22,638 nucleotides of DNA from an uncultured Bacilli bacterium (GCA_944358495.1 CALVRF010000010.1:1-22638); one strand, 5' to 3'. Shown: positions 7,312 to 14,848, counted from the stretch's first letter. The notes: generated by a model not told the origin, from the letters alone. Numbers and translations: made by a program.

Positions 7312-8211
7312 ATGAAAAAAATATGGTTAATTTGTTTTAGTTTGTGTTTGCTAGGGTTAGGCTTAACTTCAGTAAAAGCCGAAAATATCACTTATCAAAG
7401 GATAAACAATACTTATTATAATCTAAAAGTCGATGGCAAAACTTTATCCAATCATGTCACTAAATTTTTTCTAGATGGACGATTAGCTTATTGTATTGAG
7501 CCGGGGAAAGATATTACGACCAGTATTTATGATAGCTACCCTGATTGGTCAAAAACTTCTTTAGATTTAGAAACTAGAGAATATATAGAAAAGCTTGGAT
7601 ATTATGGTTACGAATATCCCGGTCATCAAACCGATAAATATTATATAGCTACCCAAGAATTGATTTGGAGGGCCATAAAAGATGTCGAAATTACATGGAC
7701 GACGGCTAAAAATAATGGGGGCAATATCATTAACATTGAAAAAGAAAAAGAGGAAATTTTAAATCTTGTTCAAAAACATAGTATTACCCCATCGTTTACT
7801 AATGAAATAATTAGTGGTTATGTTGGAGAAACCATAGAAATAAAAGATGAAAATAATGTTTTATCAAGTTTTGGTATTAGCGAAGCCCAAAATCATCAAA
7901 TTACAGTTAAAGACAATACTTTAATCATCACTTTTAGTGATAATGTTACCGAAGACACTATCTCTTTAAAAAGAAAAAATTACGACACGAAAACTTTATT
8001 AGTTTATGTTAAAGATAATTCCCAAAAATTAGCTGCCTTAAGGATTTCGTCACCAGAAACTTTAGAATTTAAAATCAAAAGTTTAGAAATTCCCGAAGAA
8101 GATACTCCTGAAGAAGAAATTGTTAAAGTTCCAAGTACTAATGATAACAATGTTATTAAACACTTCGGTATAGCTAAATTATATAATTATCATGCATCAA
8201 GGTTTAATTAA
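7312..8211 (+). CDS. Thioester-domain (TED) surface adhesin, sorting tail defective
   Basis: Residues 1-23 are a signal peptide (MKKIWLICFSLCLLGLGLTS, then VKA before the mature end). The mature protein starts with a thioester domain: Cys61 in AYCIEPGKD and Gln115 in ATQELIWRAI are the pair that forms an internal Cys-Gln thioester in Gram-positive adhesins, used for covalent attachment to host proteins. A beta-sandwich-like region and an acidic stretch (EEDTPEEE) follow. The end is odd. VPSTN at 273-277 sits where an LPXTG-type motif should be, but the expected hydrophobic helix and positive tail are missing; the protein runs on as KHFGIAKLYNYHASRFN and stops inside the sortase gene. Anchoring to the wall is therefore doubtful. 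The start follows AAAGGAG. Confidence 0.8.
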   Translation: MKKIWLICFSLCLLGLGLTSVKAENITYQRINNTYYNLKVDGKTLSNHVTKFFLDGRLAYCIEPGKDITTSIYDSYPDWSKTSLDLETREYIEKLGYYGYEYPGHQTDKYYIATQELIWRAIKDVEITWTTAKNNGGNIINIEKEKEEILNLVQKHSITPSFTNEIISGYVGETIEIKDENNVLSSFGISEAQNHQITVKDNTLIITFSDNVTEDTISLKRKNYDTKTLLVYVKDNSQKLAALRISSPETLEFKIKSLEIPEEDTPEEEIVKVPSTNDNNVIKHFGIAKLYNYHASRFN

Positions 8212-8662
8212 ATTCATCGCTCTAGCCGTAAGTATTACTAGTAGTCTAAATATTGCCGAAGGCCAAATAGCGAGTCCGGTTATCGAAATACCTAAAATAA
8301 ATTTAATACAAGAATTTTATCCTAATGATGAAGAAAAAAATGACGTCGACAAAAATATAGAAGTTATTGAAACCTCTAAAATGCCTAATGCTAAACAAGG
8401 AAATTTAATTCTTGCTGCTCATAGTGGCTCCAGTGACATCGCCTATTTTAAAAATTTAGATCAGCTAAACTTAAATGACATAGTTTATATTCATTATAAA
8501 AATAATAAATATAGGTATGTTATAAGTGATATTTATGATGTTGAAAAAACTGGATACGTTTCTATAAAACGCGATAAAACTAAGCAAACATTAACTTTAA
8601 TAACCTGCAAAAAAAACACCAATAAACAAACAGTTTATATTGGTTATCAAGCGCCTAACTAA
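8192..8662 (+). CDS. Sortase (class D-like transpeptidase)
   Basis: Sortases cut a C-terminal motif of surface proteins and join them to the cell wall. Residues 5-22 form the membrane anchor. The conserved opening IEIPKINL, His77 in LILAAHSGS and Cys139 in TLTLITCKK mark the catalytic domain, 156 residues in all. The third catalytic residue, an Arg shortly after the Cys, is not evident: the segment reads KNTNKQTVYIGY, with Lys or none in that place. The start overlaps the adhesin gene by 20 bases and has no ribosome site, so it relies on coupling. The adhesin is the obvious substrate. Its 3' end recurs as a degraded copy at 9843-9912. Confidence 0.8.
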   Translation: MHQGLIKFIALAVSITSSLNIAEGQIASPVIEIPKINLIQEFYPNDEEKNDVDKNIEVIETSKMPNAKQGNLILAAHSGSSDIAYFKNLDQLNLNDIVYIHYKNNKYRYVISDIYDVEKTGYVSIKRDKTKQTLTLITCKKNTNKQTVYIGYQAPN

Positions 8663-8682
8663 GGCGCTTTTAGGTATCTTTT
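8613..8682. repeat. Direct repeat copy 1 (sortase 3' end plus terminator)
   Basis: These 70 bases match 9843-9912 at 60 positions (about 86 %) without gaps. The two copies flank the Bro-N gene in the same orientation. Copy 1 contains the functional sortase tail and terminator. Confidence 0.85.
8649..8672 (+). terminator. Rho-independent terminator overlapping the sortase stop codon
   Basis: AAGCGCCT (8649-8656) pairs with AGGCGCTT (8662-8669) across AACTA, with T's at 8668-8671. The stem includes the last codons of the sortase gene. Confidence 0.8.
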
Positions 8683-8843
8683 GCCTAATTTTAGATTACG
8701 TAAATAATCCACTAATAAGATAACTATACGCTTTAATCAATAGAACTATTATAGTCAAAGATATAAATGTATTAAGCAAGTAGAACATTTTCGCCAGTTG
8801 CAACAAGGTGTACATAAAAATTGATAAAAGACTTATACAAATA

Positions 8844-8872
8844 TTGAGGTAAGAACAAATGTTTGATACAAT
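8844..8872 (+). promoter_or_regulatory. Promoter of the Bro-N gene
   Basis: TTGAGG (8844-8849) and TACAAT (8867-8872) are spaced by 17 bases, some 20 bases before the start codon. The 180 bases between the sortase terminator and this promoter hold no other gene that I can support. Confidence 0.7.
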
Positions 8873-8892
8873 ATAAAACAAGGGGGTAAATT

Positions 8893-9747
8893 ATGAATCA
8901 AGATAAAATGCATCTAGTAAATAAAATATTTAGTAATGAGACAATAAGAACGGTCTGGGATAAAGACCAAGAAAAATACTTTATAAGTATTGTGGATATA
9001 GTTGGGGTTTTGTCTGGAAGCAATAATCCACAAACATATTGGAGAGTACTTAAAAAGAGACTAAAAGACGAAGGAAATGAAACCGTTACAAAATGTAACG
9101 CTTTGAAACTTAAAGCTAAAGATGGTAAATATCGTATGACTGACGTTGTTGATATTGAAGGAATGTTTAGAATTATTGAATCTATACCAAGTAAAAATGC
9201 TGAGCCAATTAAACAATGGCTTGCCAAATTAGGTAGTGAAAGAATAGATGAAACATTTGACCCATCACTTGCCGCACAAAGAGCAATAGACTTATATAGG
9301 GTCAAAGGTTATGATGAAAATTGGATTGCTAAAAGAATTAAAGGTATTCAGGATAGAAAGCAACTTACAGATGTATGGAAAGGTGGCGGAATAACGGAAT
9401 CAAAAGAATATGCAATTCTAACCAACGAAATTTATAAAGAATGGTCCGGCATGACTGCAAAACAATATAAATCATTCAAAGGGCTTAGAAAAGAATCTTT
9501 AAGAGATAATATGACTGATATTGAAGTAGCTTTAGCTGATTTAGGTGAAATAGCCACTAGAGAAATCGCCAAAAAGAAAAGTCCTAAAGGCCTAAATGAA
9601 AACATAGAAGTCGCAAGACGTGGTGGCAAAATTGCTAGTAATACAAGAAAAGATTTAGAAAATGAAATTGGTGAAAGTGTAGTTACTAGTAATAATGCCC
9701 TAAATTATGAATATGTTGATGAAAAAGAAATTGAAAATGTTAAATAA
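8893..9747 (+). CDS. Bro-N domain protein, phage antirepressor/DinD-like
   Basis: The first 120 residues form a Bro-N domain, a DNA-binding fold common in phage antirepressors: IRTVWDKDQEKYFISIVDIV, then the block NPQTYWRVLKKRLKDEGNET and EPIKQWLAKLGSERI. The rest resembles the chromosomal family related to DinD (DNA-damage-inducible protein D): ITESKEYAILTNEIYKEWSG, MTAKQYKSFKGLRKESLRDN, MTDIEVALADLGEIATREIA and a basic region with ARRGGKIASNTR. At 284 residues it is full length. The ribosome site is a G-run (GGGGGT, 8882-8887). It stands alone with its own promoter, between two copies of the sortase gene end. A role in DNA binding or damage response is inferred from the family. Confidence 0.85.
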   Translation: MNQDKMHLVNKIFSNETIRTVWDKDQEKYFISIVDIVGVLSGSNNPQTYWRVLKKRLKDEGNETVTKCNALKLKAKDGKYRMTDVVDIEGMFRIIESIPSKNAEPIKQWLAKLGSERIDETFDPSLAAQRAIDLYRVKGYDENWIAKRIKGIQDRKQLTDVWKGGGITESKEYAILTNEIYKEWSGMTAKQYKSFKGLRKESLRDNMTDIEVALADLGEIATREIAKKKSPKGLNENIEVARRGGKIASNTRKDLENEIGESVVTSNNALNYEYVDEKEIENVK

Positions 9748-9812
9748 TAGTGACTACCAATTATCACTAGAAGTTTAAATATTGATAAAAAATAATCTTA
9801 TTATCAATATTT
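9748..9812 (+). terminator. Two hairpins after the Bro-N gene
   Basis: TAGTGA (9748-9753) pairs with TCACTA (9764-9769). A perfect 12-bp hairpin follows: AAATATTGATAA (9777-9788) with TTATCAATATTT (9801-9812). No T tract follows the second stem, so these may be mRNA-end protectors or protein sites rather than a true terminator. Confidence 0.45.
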
Positions 9813-9818
9813 AGAAAA

Positions 9819-9892
9819 TAAATTTAATCTTTCATAACTCACAAAACCCCAATAAACAAACCATTTATATTGACTATCAAACGCCAAACTAA
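9819..9892 (+). pseudogene. Degraded copy of a sortase gene 3' end
   Basis: From about 9819 the DNA follows the end of the sortase gene, from the region coding TLITC to the stop, with small gaps before 9843 and none after. Frames are broken: the active-site Cys codon is lost, and the stop region AACTAA sits inside the repeated terminator stem. No start or upstream part exists. It is a relic of a duplicated or paralogous sortase. Confidence 0.6.
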
Positions 9893-9912
9893 GGCGTTTT
9901 TAAATATCTTTT
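9843..9912. repeat. Direct repeat copy 2 (degraded sortase 3' end plus terminator stem)
   Basis: This is the partner of 8613-8682, with ten substitutions in 70 bases. Its stem ACGCC/GGCGT with flanking A's and T's reads in both directions and also lies at the 3' end of the minus-strand XRE gene, where it can serve as terminator. Confidence 0.85.
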
Positions 9913-10136
9913 CTTTTTAAATCATCAACTTTGAATTTTTCTTTAGTTTTACTGTGGATAAAATATATTTCGTAATCACATGTTTTTGCAATTTTTTCAA
10001 TAGTATCAAAAGAAACTATTCTTTGCTCATTTTCATAACGAGAAAGATTTTGCTGAGAAATACCAATCGTTTTTGCTAAAACATCTTGTTTCAAATTTTT
10101 ACTTTTTCGCATATATTTTAAAGTTTTTCCTATCAT
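9900..10136 (-). CDS. XRE-family helix-turn-helix regulator (78 aa)
   Basis: The product is a small Cro/CI-type DNA-binding protein. Helices 2 and 3 are clear in LKQDVLAKTIGISQQNLSRY, followed by ENEQRIVSFDTIEKIAKTC, and a short beta-like tail (YEIYFIHSKTKEKF) that may mediate dimerisation. The reading frame is open further upstream, but I start at ATG 10136, just after a GAGGG ribosome site; the extra hydrophobic residues upstream would be read from the promoter/operator. It is divergent from the surface-protein gene at 10236. A long palindrome lies between the two promoters, so it likely represses itself and that gene. Confidence 0.85.
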   Translation of the reverse strand: MIGKTLKYMRKSKNLKQDVLAKTIGISQQNLSRYENEQRIVSFDTIEKIAKTCDYEIYFIHSKTKEKFKVDDLKRKDI

Positions 10137-10151
10137 AGACCCTCGACCTTG

Positions 10152-10180
10152 ATTATAAAAAATATACCATTTCGGCGTAA
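10152..10180 (-). promoter_or_regulatory. Promoter of the XRE regulator
   Basis: On the minus strand TTACGC (10180-10175) and a perfect TATAAT (10157-10152) are 17 bases apart. The -35 side and spacer lie within the left arm of the palindrome at 10161-10212. Confidence 0.6.
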
Positions 10181-10212
10181 ATAAATATTTGAATACGCCA
10201 AAATGGTATATT
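10161..10212. promoter_or_regulatory. Long inverted repeat, probable operator between divergent genes
   Basis: The 19-base arms 10161-10179 and 10194-10212 are complementary except at one position, with a 14-base AT spacer. The core ACCATTTCGGCGTA/TACGCCAAAATGGT overlaps the XRE promoter on one side and a TATATT -10 candidate (10207-10212) for the surface gene on the other. This is the expected place for XRE binding and control of both genes. Confidence 0.7.
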
Positions 10213-10235
10213 AAAAGAAAATAGGAGAAAAAATT

Positions 10236-11135
10236 ATGAGAAAAATAAGAAAGAAAAGAAGAAAAAAACAAAAGCAAATTTTAATCATCAGTACATTATC
10301 ATTACTTTTATGTTTGTGCGTTGGTTATGCGGCTTTTCAAACCAGCATAAATATAACTGCCAAAGGAAATATTGTGGAAAAAGCCATGACCCCTGAAGAC
10401 TTAAAAGCTTTAGTTGTAAATTCTGGAGATGGTTTATATGCTGATGAATATGAAATGGGAAGATATATTTATAAAGGATCTAGCCCCAATAATTATATAA
10501 TTTTTAATAATGAAATGTGGAGGATATTATCCGTAGAGAAAGCTGGAGTAATAAAAATTATCAAAGATGGTAGTATAGGAACAATGTATTGGAACAGTGA
10601 AAAAGTCGATGGAAAAAATTATAATGATTGGGAGAATTCAACTTTACAATTATATTTAAATAATGAATTTTTATCTTCGATTACTGAAGACACTTATATA
10701 GTTAGTCATGACTTTTCTGTGGGGATGGTTATTCCTACAATTAATTTAAATGAGCAAATTGATTCTGAAAACTCTGTTAAGTGGAAAGGTATGGTTGGCT
10801 TAATAACTGTTAGTGAATATATAAGAGCGACTTCTAACACTCAGCAGTGTGGTAATATAAATTCAAATAATAATAATGTATCAATTTGCCGAGAAAGTAA
10901 TTGGTTATTCAATTATGATATTTCTTATTGGACAATAAATGGCCACGGCCTTACAAACAATTTAGTTTACTTTATTTATACTGATGGAGGAATTTCATCA
11001 TATGGTACTTCAAATACTACTAACGGAGTAGCAAATGAAAAAACTCAGGATGTAAGACCTGTAGTTTATTTAAAATCTGATATCAAATTATTAGGAACAG
11101 GAGAAAGTTCCAATCCATATGTTATAGTTTCATAA
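10236..11135 (+). CDS. Signal-anchored DUF6273-like surface protein
   Basis: The protein opens with a strongly basic segment (MRKIRKKRRKKQKQ), then a hydrophobic helix at 15-33 ending in GYAAFQT, a start like that of TasA/SipW-dependent surface proteins. The outer part resembles DUF6273 domains: MWRILSVEKAG, NDWENSTLQLYLNNEFLSSI, VSHDFSVGMV, GLITVSEYIRA, two Cys (in QQCGN and SICRE) that could form a disulfide, and VRPVVYLKSDIKLLGTGESS near the end. It is 299 residues and complete, with AGGAG about ten bases before the start. A truncated relative sits at 81-767. It is divergent from an XRE gene across a palindrome, so expression may be switched. The function is unknown; exposure at the surface is inferred. 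Confidence 0.7.
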   Translation: MRKIRKKRRKKQKQILIISTLSLLLCLCVGYAAFQTSINITAKGNIVEKAMTPEDLKALVVNSGDGLYADEYEMGRYIYKGSSPNNYIIFNNEMWRILSVEKAGVIKIIKDGSIGTMYWNSEKVDGKNYNDWENSTLQLYLNNEFLSSITEDTYIVSHDFSVGMVIPTINLNEQIDSENSVKWKGMVGLITVSEYIRATSNTQQCGNINSNNNNVSICRESNWLFNYDISYWTINGHGLTNNLVYFIYTDGGISSYGTSNTTNGVANEKTQDVRPVVYLKSDIKLLGTGESSNPYVIVS

Positions 11136-11234
11136 TATTTTAGCATATATGGAAATAAAACAAACTTTATTTATACAGTGAATAAGTTTTTTTTATCAAA
11201 CATTTTGGGCAAAAATATTGACAAGCCAAACCTA

Positions 11235-11267
11235 ATGTGAAAAAAATCGAGCACAATGTGATATAAT
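11235..11267 (+). promoter_or_regulatory. Promoter of the MBL gene with AATGTGA repeats
   Basis: An extended -10 (TGATATAAT, 11259-11267) lacks a good -35. AATGTGA occurs twice (11234-11240 and 11255-11261), 21 bases apart or two helical turns, directly at the promoter. This suggests a regulator binding the same face of the DNA. Confidence 0.5.
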
Positions 11268-11320
11268 CTTATAGAAAGGAAACTATTGTTAATTAACATT
11301 TTGTAAGAGTAGGTGATACA

Positions 11321-12124
11321 ATGTTTGAACATGGCTTTAATATAAGAGAATTATATCCGAGCATATATCAAATAGAGGAATATCGTAAAGTTAACTGTAC
11401 TTTAATTAAAGGTACAGAAAAAGCCATTTTGTGGGATATGGGCTATGGCGTTTATAATCTAAAAAAACAAATTGAAAAAATGATTGATACCCCATTAATC
11501 GTTATCGCTAGCCATGGTCATCCTGACCATACATTAGGATGTTTTCAGTTTGATACGATTTATCTATCACTAGATGATAAAGAAATATTTAAAGAAAGTA
11601 ACAGCGCAAAAACGAGGAAACGAATAGCTGGTCAAATCGAAAGAAGAGGAGTTTTTACTGAAGAAGATAGTAAAAAATATATCAAACAAAAGCTTCCAGA
11701 AATAAAAGAAATAACTATAGGAACTCAAATTAATTTAGGTAATATCCACGCCGAAGTAATTGACTTAAAAGGGCATACCAAGGGTTCTATCGGTCTGCTT
11801 TTAAAAGAACCTAAAATATTATTAACTGGTGATGCGATATGTAATGATTTGTGGTTATTTTTACCGGAATCAGAAAGCATAAAAACTAATATTAAGTCGA
11901 TAGAAAATACTTTTAAATTACCTTTTGATTACTTTATTGCTGCCCATAAACAAGAACTATATCCTAAAGCACACATCCAAGATATTTTAGACAATTTAAA
12001 AAATCTAAGTCTAGAAAATTCAAGAGAACTTAGAGTTTTGAAAAATTATGATGTTTATGAAAGTAGAGTTTCCACGCCCTATGGAGATTCTAGTATTTTA
12101 TATGTTGAAGATAAATTAGATTAA
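11321..12124 (+). CDS. Metallo-beta-lactamase-fold hydrolase
   Basis: The 267-residue protein shows the metal-binding motif HGHPDH at residues 65-70, then DLKGHTKGSIGLLL (metal His), LLTGDAICND (bridging Asp) and AAHKQELYP (last His). These are the ligands of a two-metal MBL-fold hydrolase of the glyoxalase II/lactonase-like group. The start follows a GGTGAT ribosome site. It is transcribed alone and meets the next gene tail to tail. The substrate cannot be read from sequence. Confidence 0.88.
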   Translation: MFEHGFNIRELYPSIYQIEEYRKVNCTLIKGTEKAILWDMGYGVYNLKKQIEKMIDTPLIVIASHGHPDHTLGCFQFDTIYLSLDDKEIFKESNSAKTRKRIAGQIERRGVFTEEDSKKYIKQKLPEIKEITIGTQINLGNIHAEVIDLKGHTKGSIGLLLKEPKILLTGDAICNDLWLFLPESESIKTNIKSIENTFKLPFDYFIAAHKQELYPKAHIQDILDNLKNLSLENSRELRVLKNYDVYESRVSTPYGDSSILYVEDKLD

Positions 12125-12127
12125 AGG

Positions 12128-12886
12128 CTATGATGCTTTCTTTTTAGTTTGGATATTTTCTTTATAAACTGGCTCTAATAACAAGCCTTTTTTTTCAAGT
12201 TCTTCTTTATCGTGTGATAACTTACAAATTCCTTTTAAAAAGCCTTTAATATATACATTCCCCGGCATGGTTAAATGCTTGCTAACATCAAGTGGAATAC
12301 CTGTTTTTGTTTTATAAAAACTGTCTCCATATATTTTACTGTTTTTCTCATTTAATTCCATAAATCCTAATGTCAAAAATTCTTGGATAATTTCTTGGTC
12401 ATCTTCAGTTAATTTACTAACAAAATATCCTGGTTCTGGAGTTGTTACAATCATGCCATTCATAACTTTAAAATTTTCATCTACACAATGTTCTTTATTA
12501 AAAAACTGTGTGTAAGTGGGATCAACAAGATAAATTATTTTTGCACTATTGATAGGTAAAACCACCAATACAAAAGAATGACCAACGATTTCATCGGTAA
12601 TTGCCTTTTGTGTACTAATCGGGTAACACTCAACATTTAAACTTTTAAAATGATTTACAATTATTGCTTGGGCTAAATCACACTTATTTAAAAAATCATA
12701 TGTACTAATTGTTTTATCACTTTGGATACTTAACTTTTCTCTAGTCATAAAACACACATAACTTAAATAATACTTCGCTTCATTAGAGCTTAAAGGCATT
12801 CTGTTTTGGCATTTATATTCAATAAATTTAATTAAATCCCAATCAATGTTATCCATAATATTAATTTTAAAATTAAAAATATTCAT
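12128..12886 (-). CDS. Putative transglutaminase/cysteine-hydrolase-like protein
   Basis: I do not recognise a named family. The middle of the 252-residue protein has the spacing of a papain/transglutaminase-like triad: Cys69 in LNKCDLAQAI at the head of a helix, His103 in EIVGHSFVLVV at the start of a strand, and Asp122 in IIYLVDPTYTQFF. The ends (FIEYKCQNRMPLSSNEAKYY at the start, a Lys-rich tail at the end) show no further domain. There is no signal peptide or membrane helix, so it is probably cytoplasmic. The start ATG 12886 lies nine bases after AGGAG; an in-frame TTG at 12895 is too close to that site. Its 3' end abuts the MBL gene, with convergent transcription. Confidence 0.6.
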   Translation of the reverse strand: MNIFNFKINIMDNIDWDLIKFIEYKCQNRMPLSSNEAKYYLSYVCFMTREKLSIQSDKTISTYDFLNKCDLAQAIIVNHFKSLNVECYPISTQKAITDEIVGHSFVLVVLPINSAKIIYLVDPTYTQFFNKEHCVDENFKVMNGMIVTTPEPGYFVSKLTEDDQEIIQEFLTLGFMELNEKNSKIYGDSFYKTKTGIPLDVSKHLTMPGNVYIKGFLKGICKLSHDKEELEKKGLLLEPVYKENIQTKKKAS

Positions 12887-12992
12887 AATTACCAACTCCT
12901 AATTTTATTATACACATTTTAAACGGATAAAGCTATATAATAAAAAGTAATAATCTATTAAAATAAACACATATACTTTATTAGGTGATTTG

Positions 12993-13200
12993 ATGTTCAA
13001 CTATAAAGTGGGTGTGTTTTTAGTTTTTGCTCTTTTACTGTGTGCTTTTAATTTTGTTAGTGCAGAAAATAAAAAATTACCTCTAATTTCAAAAGTAATT
13101 TATTTAGACCCTGGTCATCCTGGCACCTGCTTAGCATAATACCACGAGAATGATTATATTTTAAGTACAAATAATAGGGTATTAGTAAAATACCTTTTTT
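12993..13200 (+). pseudogene. Remnant of N-acetylmuramoyl-L-alanine amidase (Amidase_3)
   Basis: The ATG at 12993 opens a 48-codon frame with a good signal peptide (FLVFALLLCAFNFVSAEN) followed by KVIYLDPGHPGT, the start of an amidase_3 zinc domain (normally DPGHGG). A TAA at 13137-13139 ends it. The next frame continues with YHENDYIL and soon stops. The catalytic core is gone. A ribosome site (AGGTGATTTG) remains. A secreted 48-aa peptide may still be made, but this is most simply a dead peptidoglycan hydrolase gene. Confidence 0.65.
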
Positions 13201-13216
13201 AATTTTCAAAAATACC

Positions 13217-13245
13217 TTGACTAATTCTTAAAAGGAAGCTAACAT
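13217..13245 (+). promoter_or_regulatory. Promoter of the 87-residue protein gene
   Basis: TTGACT (13217-13222) and TAACAT (13240-13245) are 17 bases apart, about 30 bases before the start at 13278. Confidence 0.65.
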
Positions 13246-13277
13246 GGACACAACCTAAAAAGAATTGGAGGAATAAA

Positions 13278-13541
13278 ATGGATAATCAAAATAAAGTGTT
13301 GCGAGAAATCATAAAGGAAGGAATGGGTGAAATTTTATCCAGGTTGCTATTAACTTATTATCACTATTACAAAACTGATGAAGATTCTTTCCTTCAAATA
13401 TATAATTCACTACTTGAATTTTTCATTTTAAATGGTGAGGATGCTAAAGAAGTATATAATGATGTTATTAATAAACTAGAAAAAACCTATTTTTATAAAA
13501 TAGATAATTATAAGCCTTTAAAAATAAAAAGCAGTATTTAA
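13278..13541 (+). CDS. Unrecognised 87-residue protein
   Basis: I do not recognise this protein. It is largely helical, mildly acidic, and without signal peptide, Cys or membrane helix. The segment GEILSRLLLTYYHYYKTDED is followed by a helix with LEFFILNGEDAKEVYNDVIN. It has its own promoter and a strong GGAGG site, so it is a real gene. A hairpin (13573-13579 with 13589-13595) follows its stop and may end the transcript. It stands between a dead amidase and another unknown protein. Confidence 0.6.
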   Translation: MDNQNKVLREIIKEGMGEILSRLLLTYYHYYKTDEDSFLQIYNSLLEFFILNGEDAKEVYNDVINKLEKTYFYKIDNYKPLKIKSSI

Positions 13542-13572
13542 AAATGGTACTGAAACAAATTATATTATTTCA

Positions 13573-13602
13573 TTACAATGTTTGTTTTATTGTAAAGATA
13601 AT
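13573..13602 (+). terminator. Weak terminator-like hairpin
   Basis: TTACAAT (13573-13579) pairs with ATTGTAA (13589-13595). The tail is T-rich only several bases later, so this is a weak call. Confidence 0.35.
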
Positions 13603-13673
13603 AATTTTTATATGGTTATTTTCTTATAAGATATAAGTTATTTTGTGATATAATAAAACTTAGGTGGTTTGGC

Positions 13674-14522
13674 ATGAGTAAAAGTATATATGATATTTTG
13701 AATAAAAAAATCAATTATAAACAAGAATATCAAAAAATCAAAGATATGTTTTTAAATTCACATCTAATAAGTGGTCCAAACAATTATGCTTATACATATG
13801 GATATGTTTTTAATTCTTGGATTACAAAATGGAAATATAGAGGTACAAAGCTTAATTTGAAGGAAGTAATGGAAGAGATTGAAAGAGAAACTGATTGTGG
13901 TAAAGACCATATTAAAGATTGTTTATATCTCTGTGAGCTTATTTTAAACATTAGAGAGTTTTTAGTTTTTCTTAAAGAAAAATATTATACAAATTATGGC
14001 CCTGGTCAGTTTTTTATTAAGCTAGATGATGATATGCTAATGGGAAATATAGCTTTTATTTTAAATGAATTACATTATAAAGCTTATATTGAAGATGATT
14101 ATAAAGTTTTATTAGTTAAGGATGATGTTGACACAATTAACACAGCTACGATAGTTAACGATAATATAGCAGACTTAATAATGGAATACAATGATTTTAA
14201 AATAGCTGAAAATATTGGTGAAAAGAAAAAAATATTAATAGAATTATCTAATTACTTAGAACCAAAGAGACAAGAACTTAAATCAAAAAATAGTAAACTT
14301 GAAAGTAATTTGTTTATGGCATTTAATAAATTGAATATTAGGCATAATAATTTAGAAGGAAAGGAGAAAGAAGAATATACAACAAAATTAAATGACAATG
14401 AGTTGTTAAAATGGTATGATAAAACATATAATTTGATTTTAATAGCAATAAGATTACTTGAACTAAATAATATACTTGAACCGTTTGAAAAATTGAGAAA
14501 AGAGTTTTTTGGTAGTAAATAG
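13674..14522 (+). CDS. Unrecognised 282-residue helical protein
   Basis: I do not recognise a family. The protein looks wholly alpha-helical and cytoplasmic. The N-terminal part has YAYTYGYVFNSWITKWKYRG, the middle YYTNYGPGQFFIKLDDDML, and a charged helical second half (KKKILIELSNYLEPKRQELK, then YTTKLNDNELLKWYDKTYNL) that could form a coiled coil. No catalytic motif is obvious. A TATAAT box at 13649-13654 and a GGTGG ribosome site precede it. It is followed by decayed DNA, so it sits in accessory territory. A role in mobile-element biology or defence is possible but not shown. Confidence 0.6.
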   Translation: MSKSIYDILNKKINYKQEYQKIKDMFLNSHLISGPNNYAYTYGYVFNSWITKWKYRGTKLNLKEVMEEIERETDCGKDHIKDCLYLCELILNIREFLVFLKEKYYTNYGPGQFFIKLDDDMLMGNIAFILNELHYKAYIEDDYKVLLVKDDVDTINTATIVNDNIADLIMEYNDFKIAENIGEKKKILIELSNYLEPKRQELKSKNSKLESNLFMAFNKLNIRHNNLEGKEKEEYTTKLNDNELLKWYDKTYNLILIAIRLLELNNILEPFEKLRKEFFGSK

Positions 14523-14559
14523 AAAACTATGTATTATTAATAATGGCTGTATAAAGTAA

Positions 14560-14848
14560 AAATATGGATGGATTGGTCAATTAGTAATAACTTTAATAGG
14601 TTCTATTTTAACTTATGTAGTAGCTACGCGAAAGTCTAAAAATAATTTAGAAAAAGTAAAGATTTAAGTCAAAGCAGAACTTAAAAAGATAAAGAAGATA
14701 TCAAACTCAGAAATTAAAAGCCCATTCTCAAGCAATGGGAAATGACAAAGATGCTGTGTTTAATTTCTATAATTTAATACTACCAAAAAGAAAAGAAATT
14801 TCTGAATCAACTGCAGAAAATACTAATCATTATTACGGATATAGATAA
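14560..14848 (+). pseudogene. Remnant of a small membrane protein, frameshifted
   Basis: One frame (14560-14667) encodes a transmembrane helix, GQLVITLIGSILTYVVATRK, followed by a basic SKNNLEKVK. A second frame (14693-14848) continues with QTQKLKAHSQAMGNDKDAVF and ends at TENTNHYYGYR-like sequence (14846-14848 stop). Neither part has a start codon with a ribosome site, and a shift of about one base plus a TAA separates them. The fragments probably came from one gene, which I cannot name. Confidence 0.45.

Noticed and set aside
8696..8881. 61-codon minus-strand frame with hydrophobic residues before the Bro-N gene
   Set aside because: It covers the Bro-N promoter, has no ribosome site, and its hydrophobicity follows from AT-rich DNA.
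8898..9305. 135-codon minus-strand frame
   Set aside because: It lies opposite the well-conserved Bro-N coding region and is a shadow frame.
10137..10277. N-terminal extension of the XRE protein
   Set aside because: The added hydrophobic residues are read from the palindrome and promoter. The ATG at 10136 has a ribosome site.
11218..11246. TTGACA at 11218-11223 as the MBL gene -35
   Set aside because: No -10 box lies 16-18 bases downstream, and the TATAAT at 11262 is too far away.
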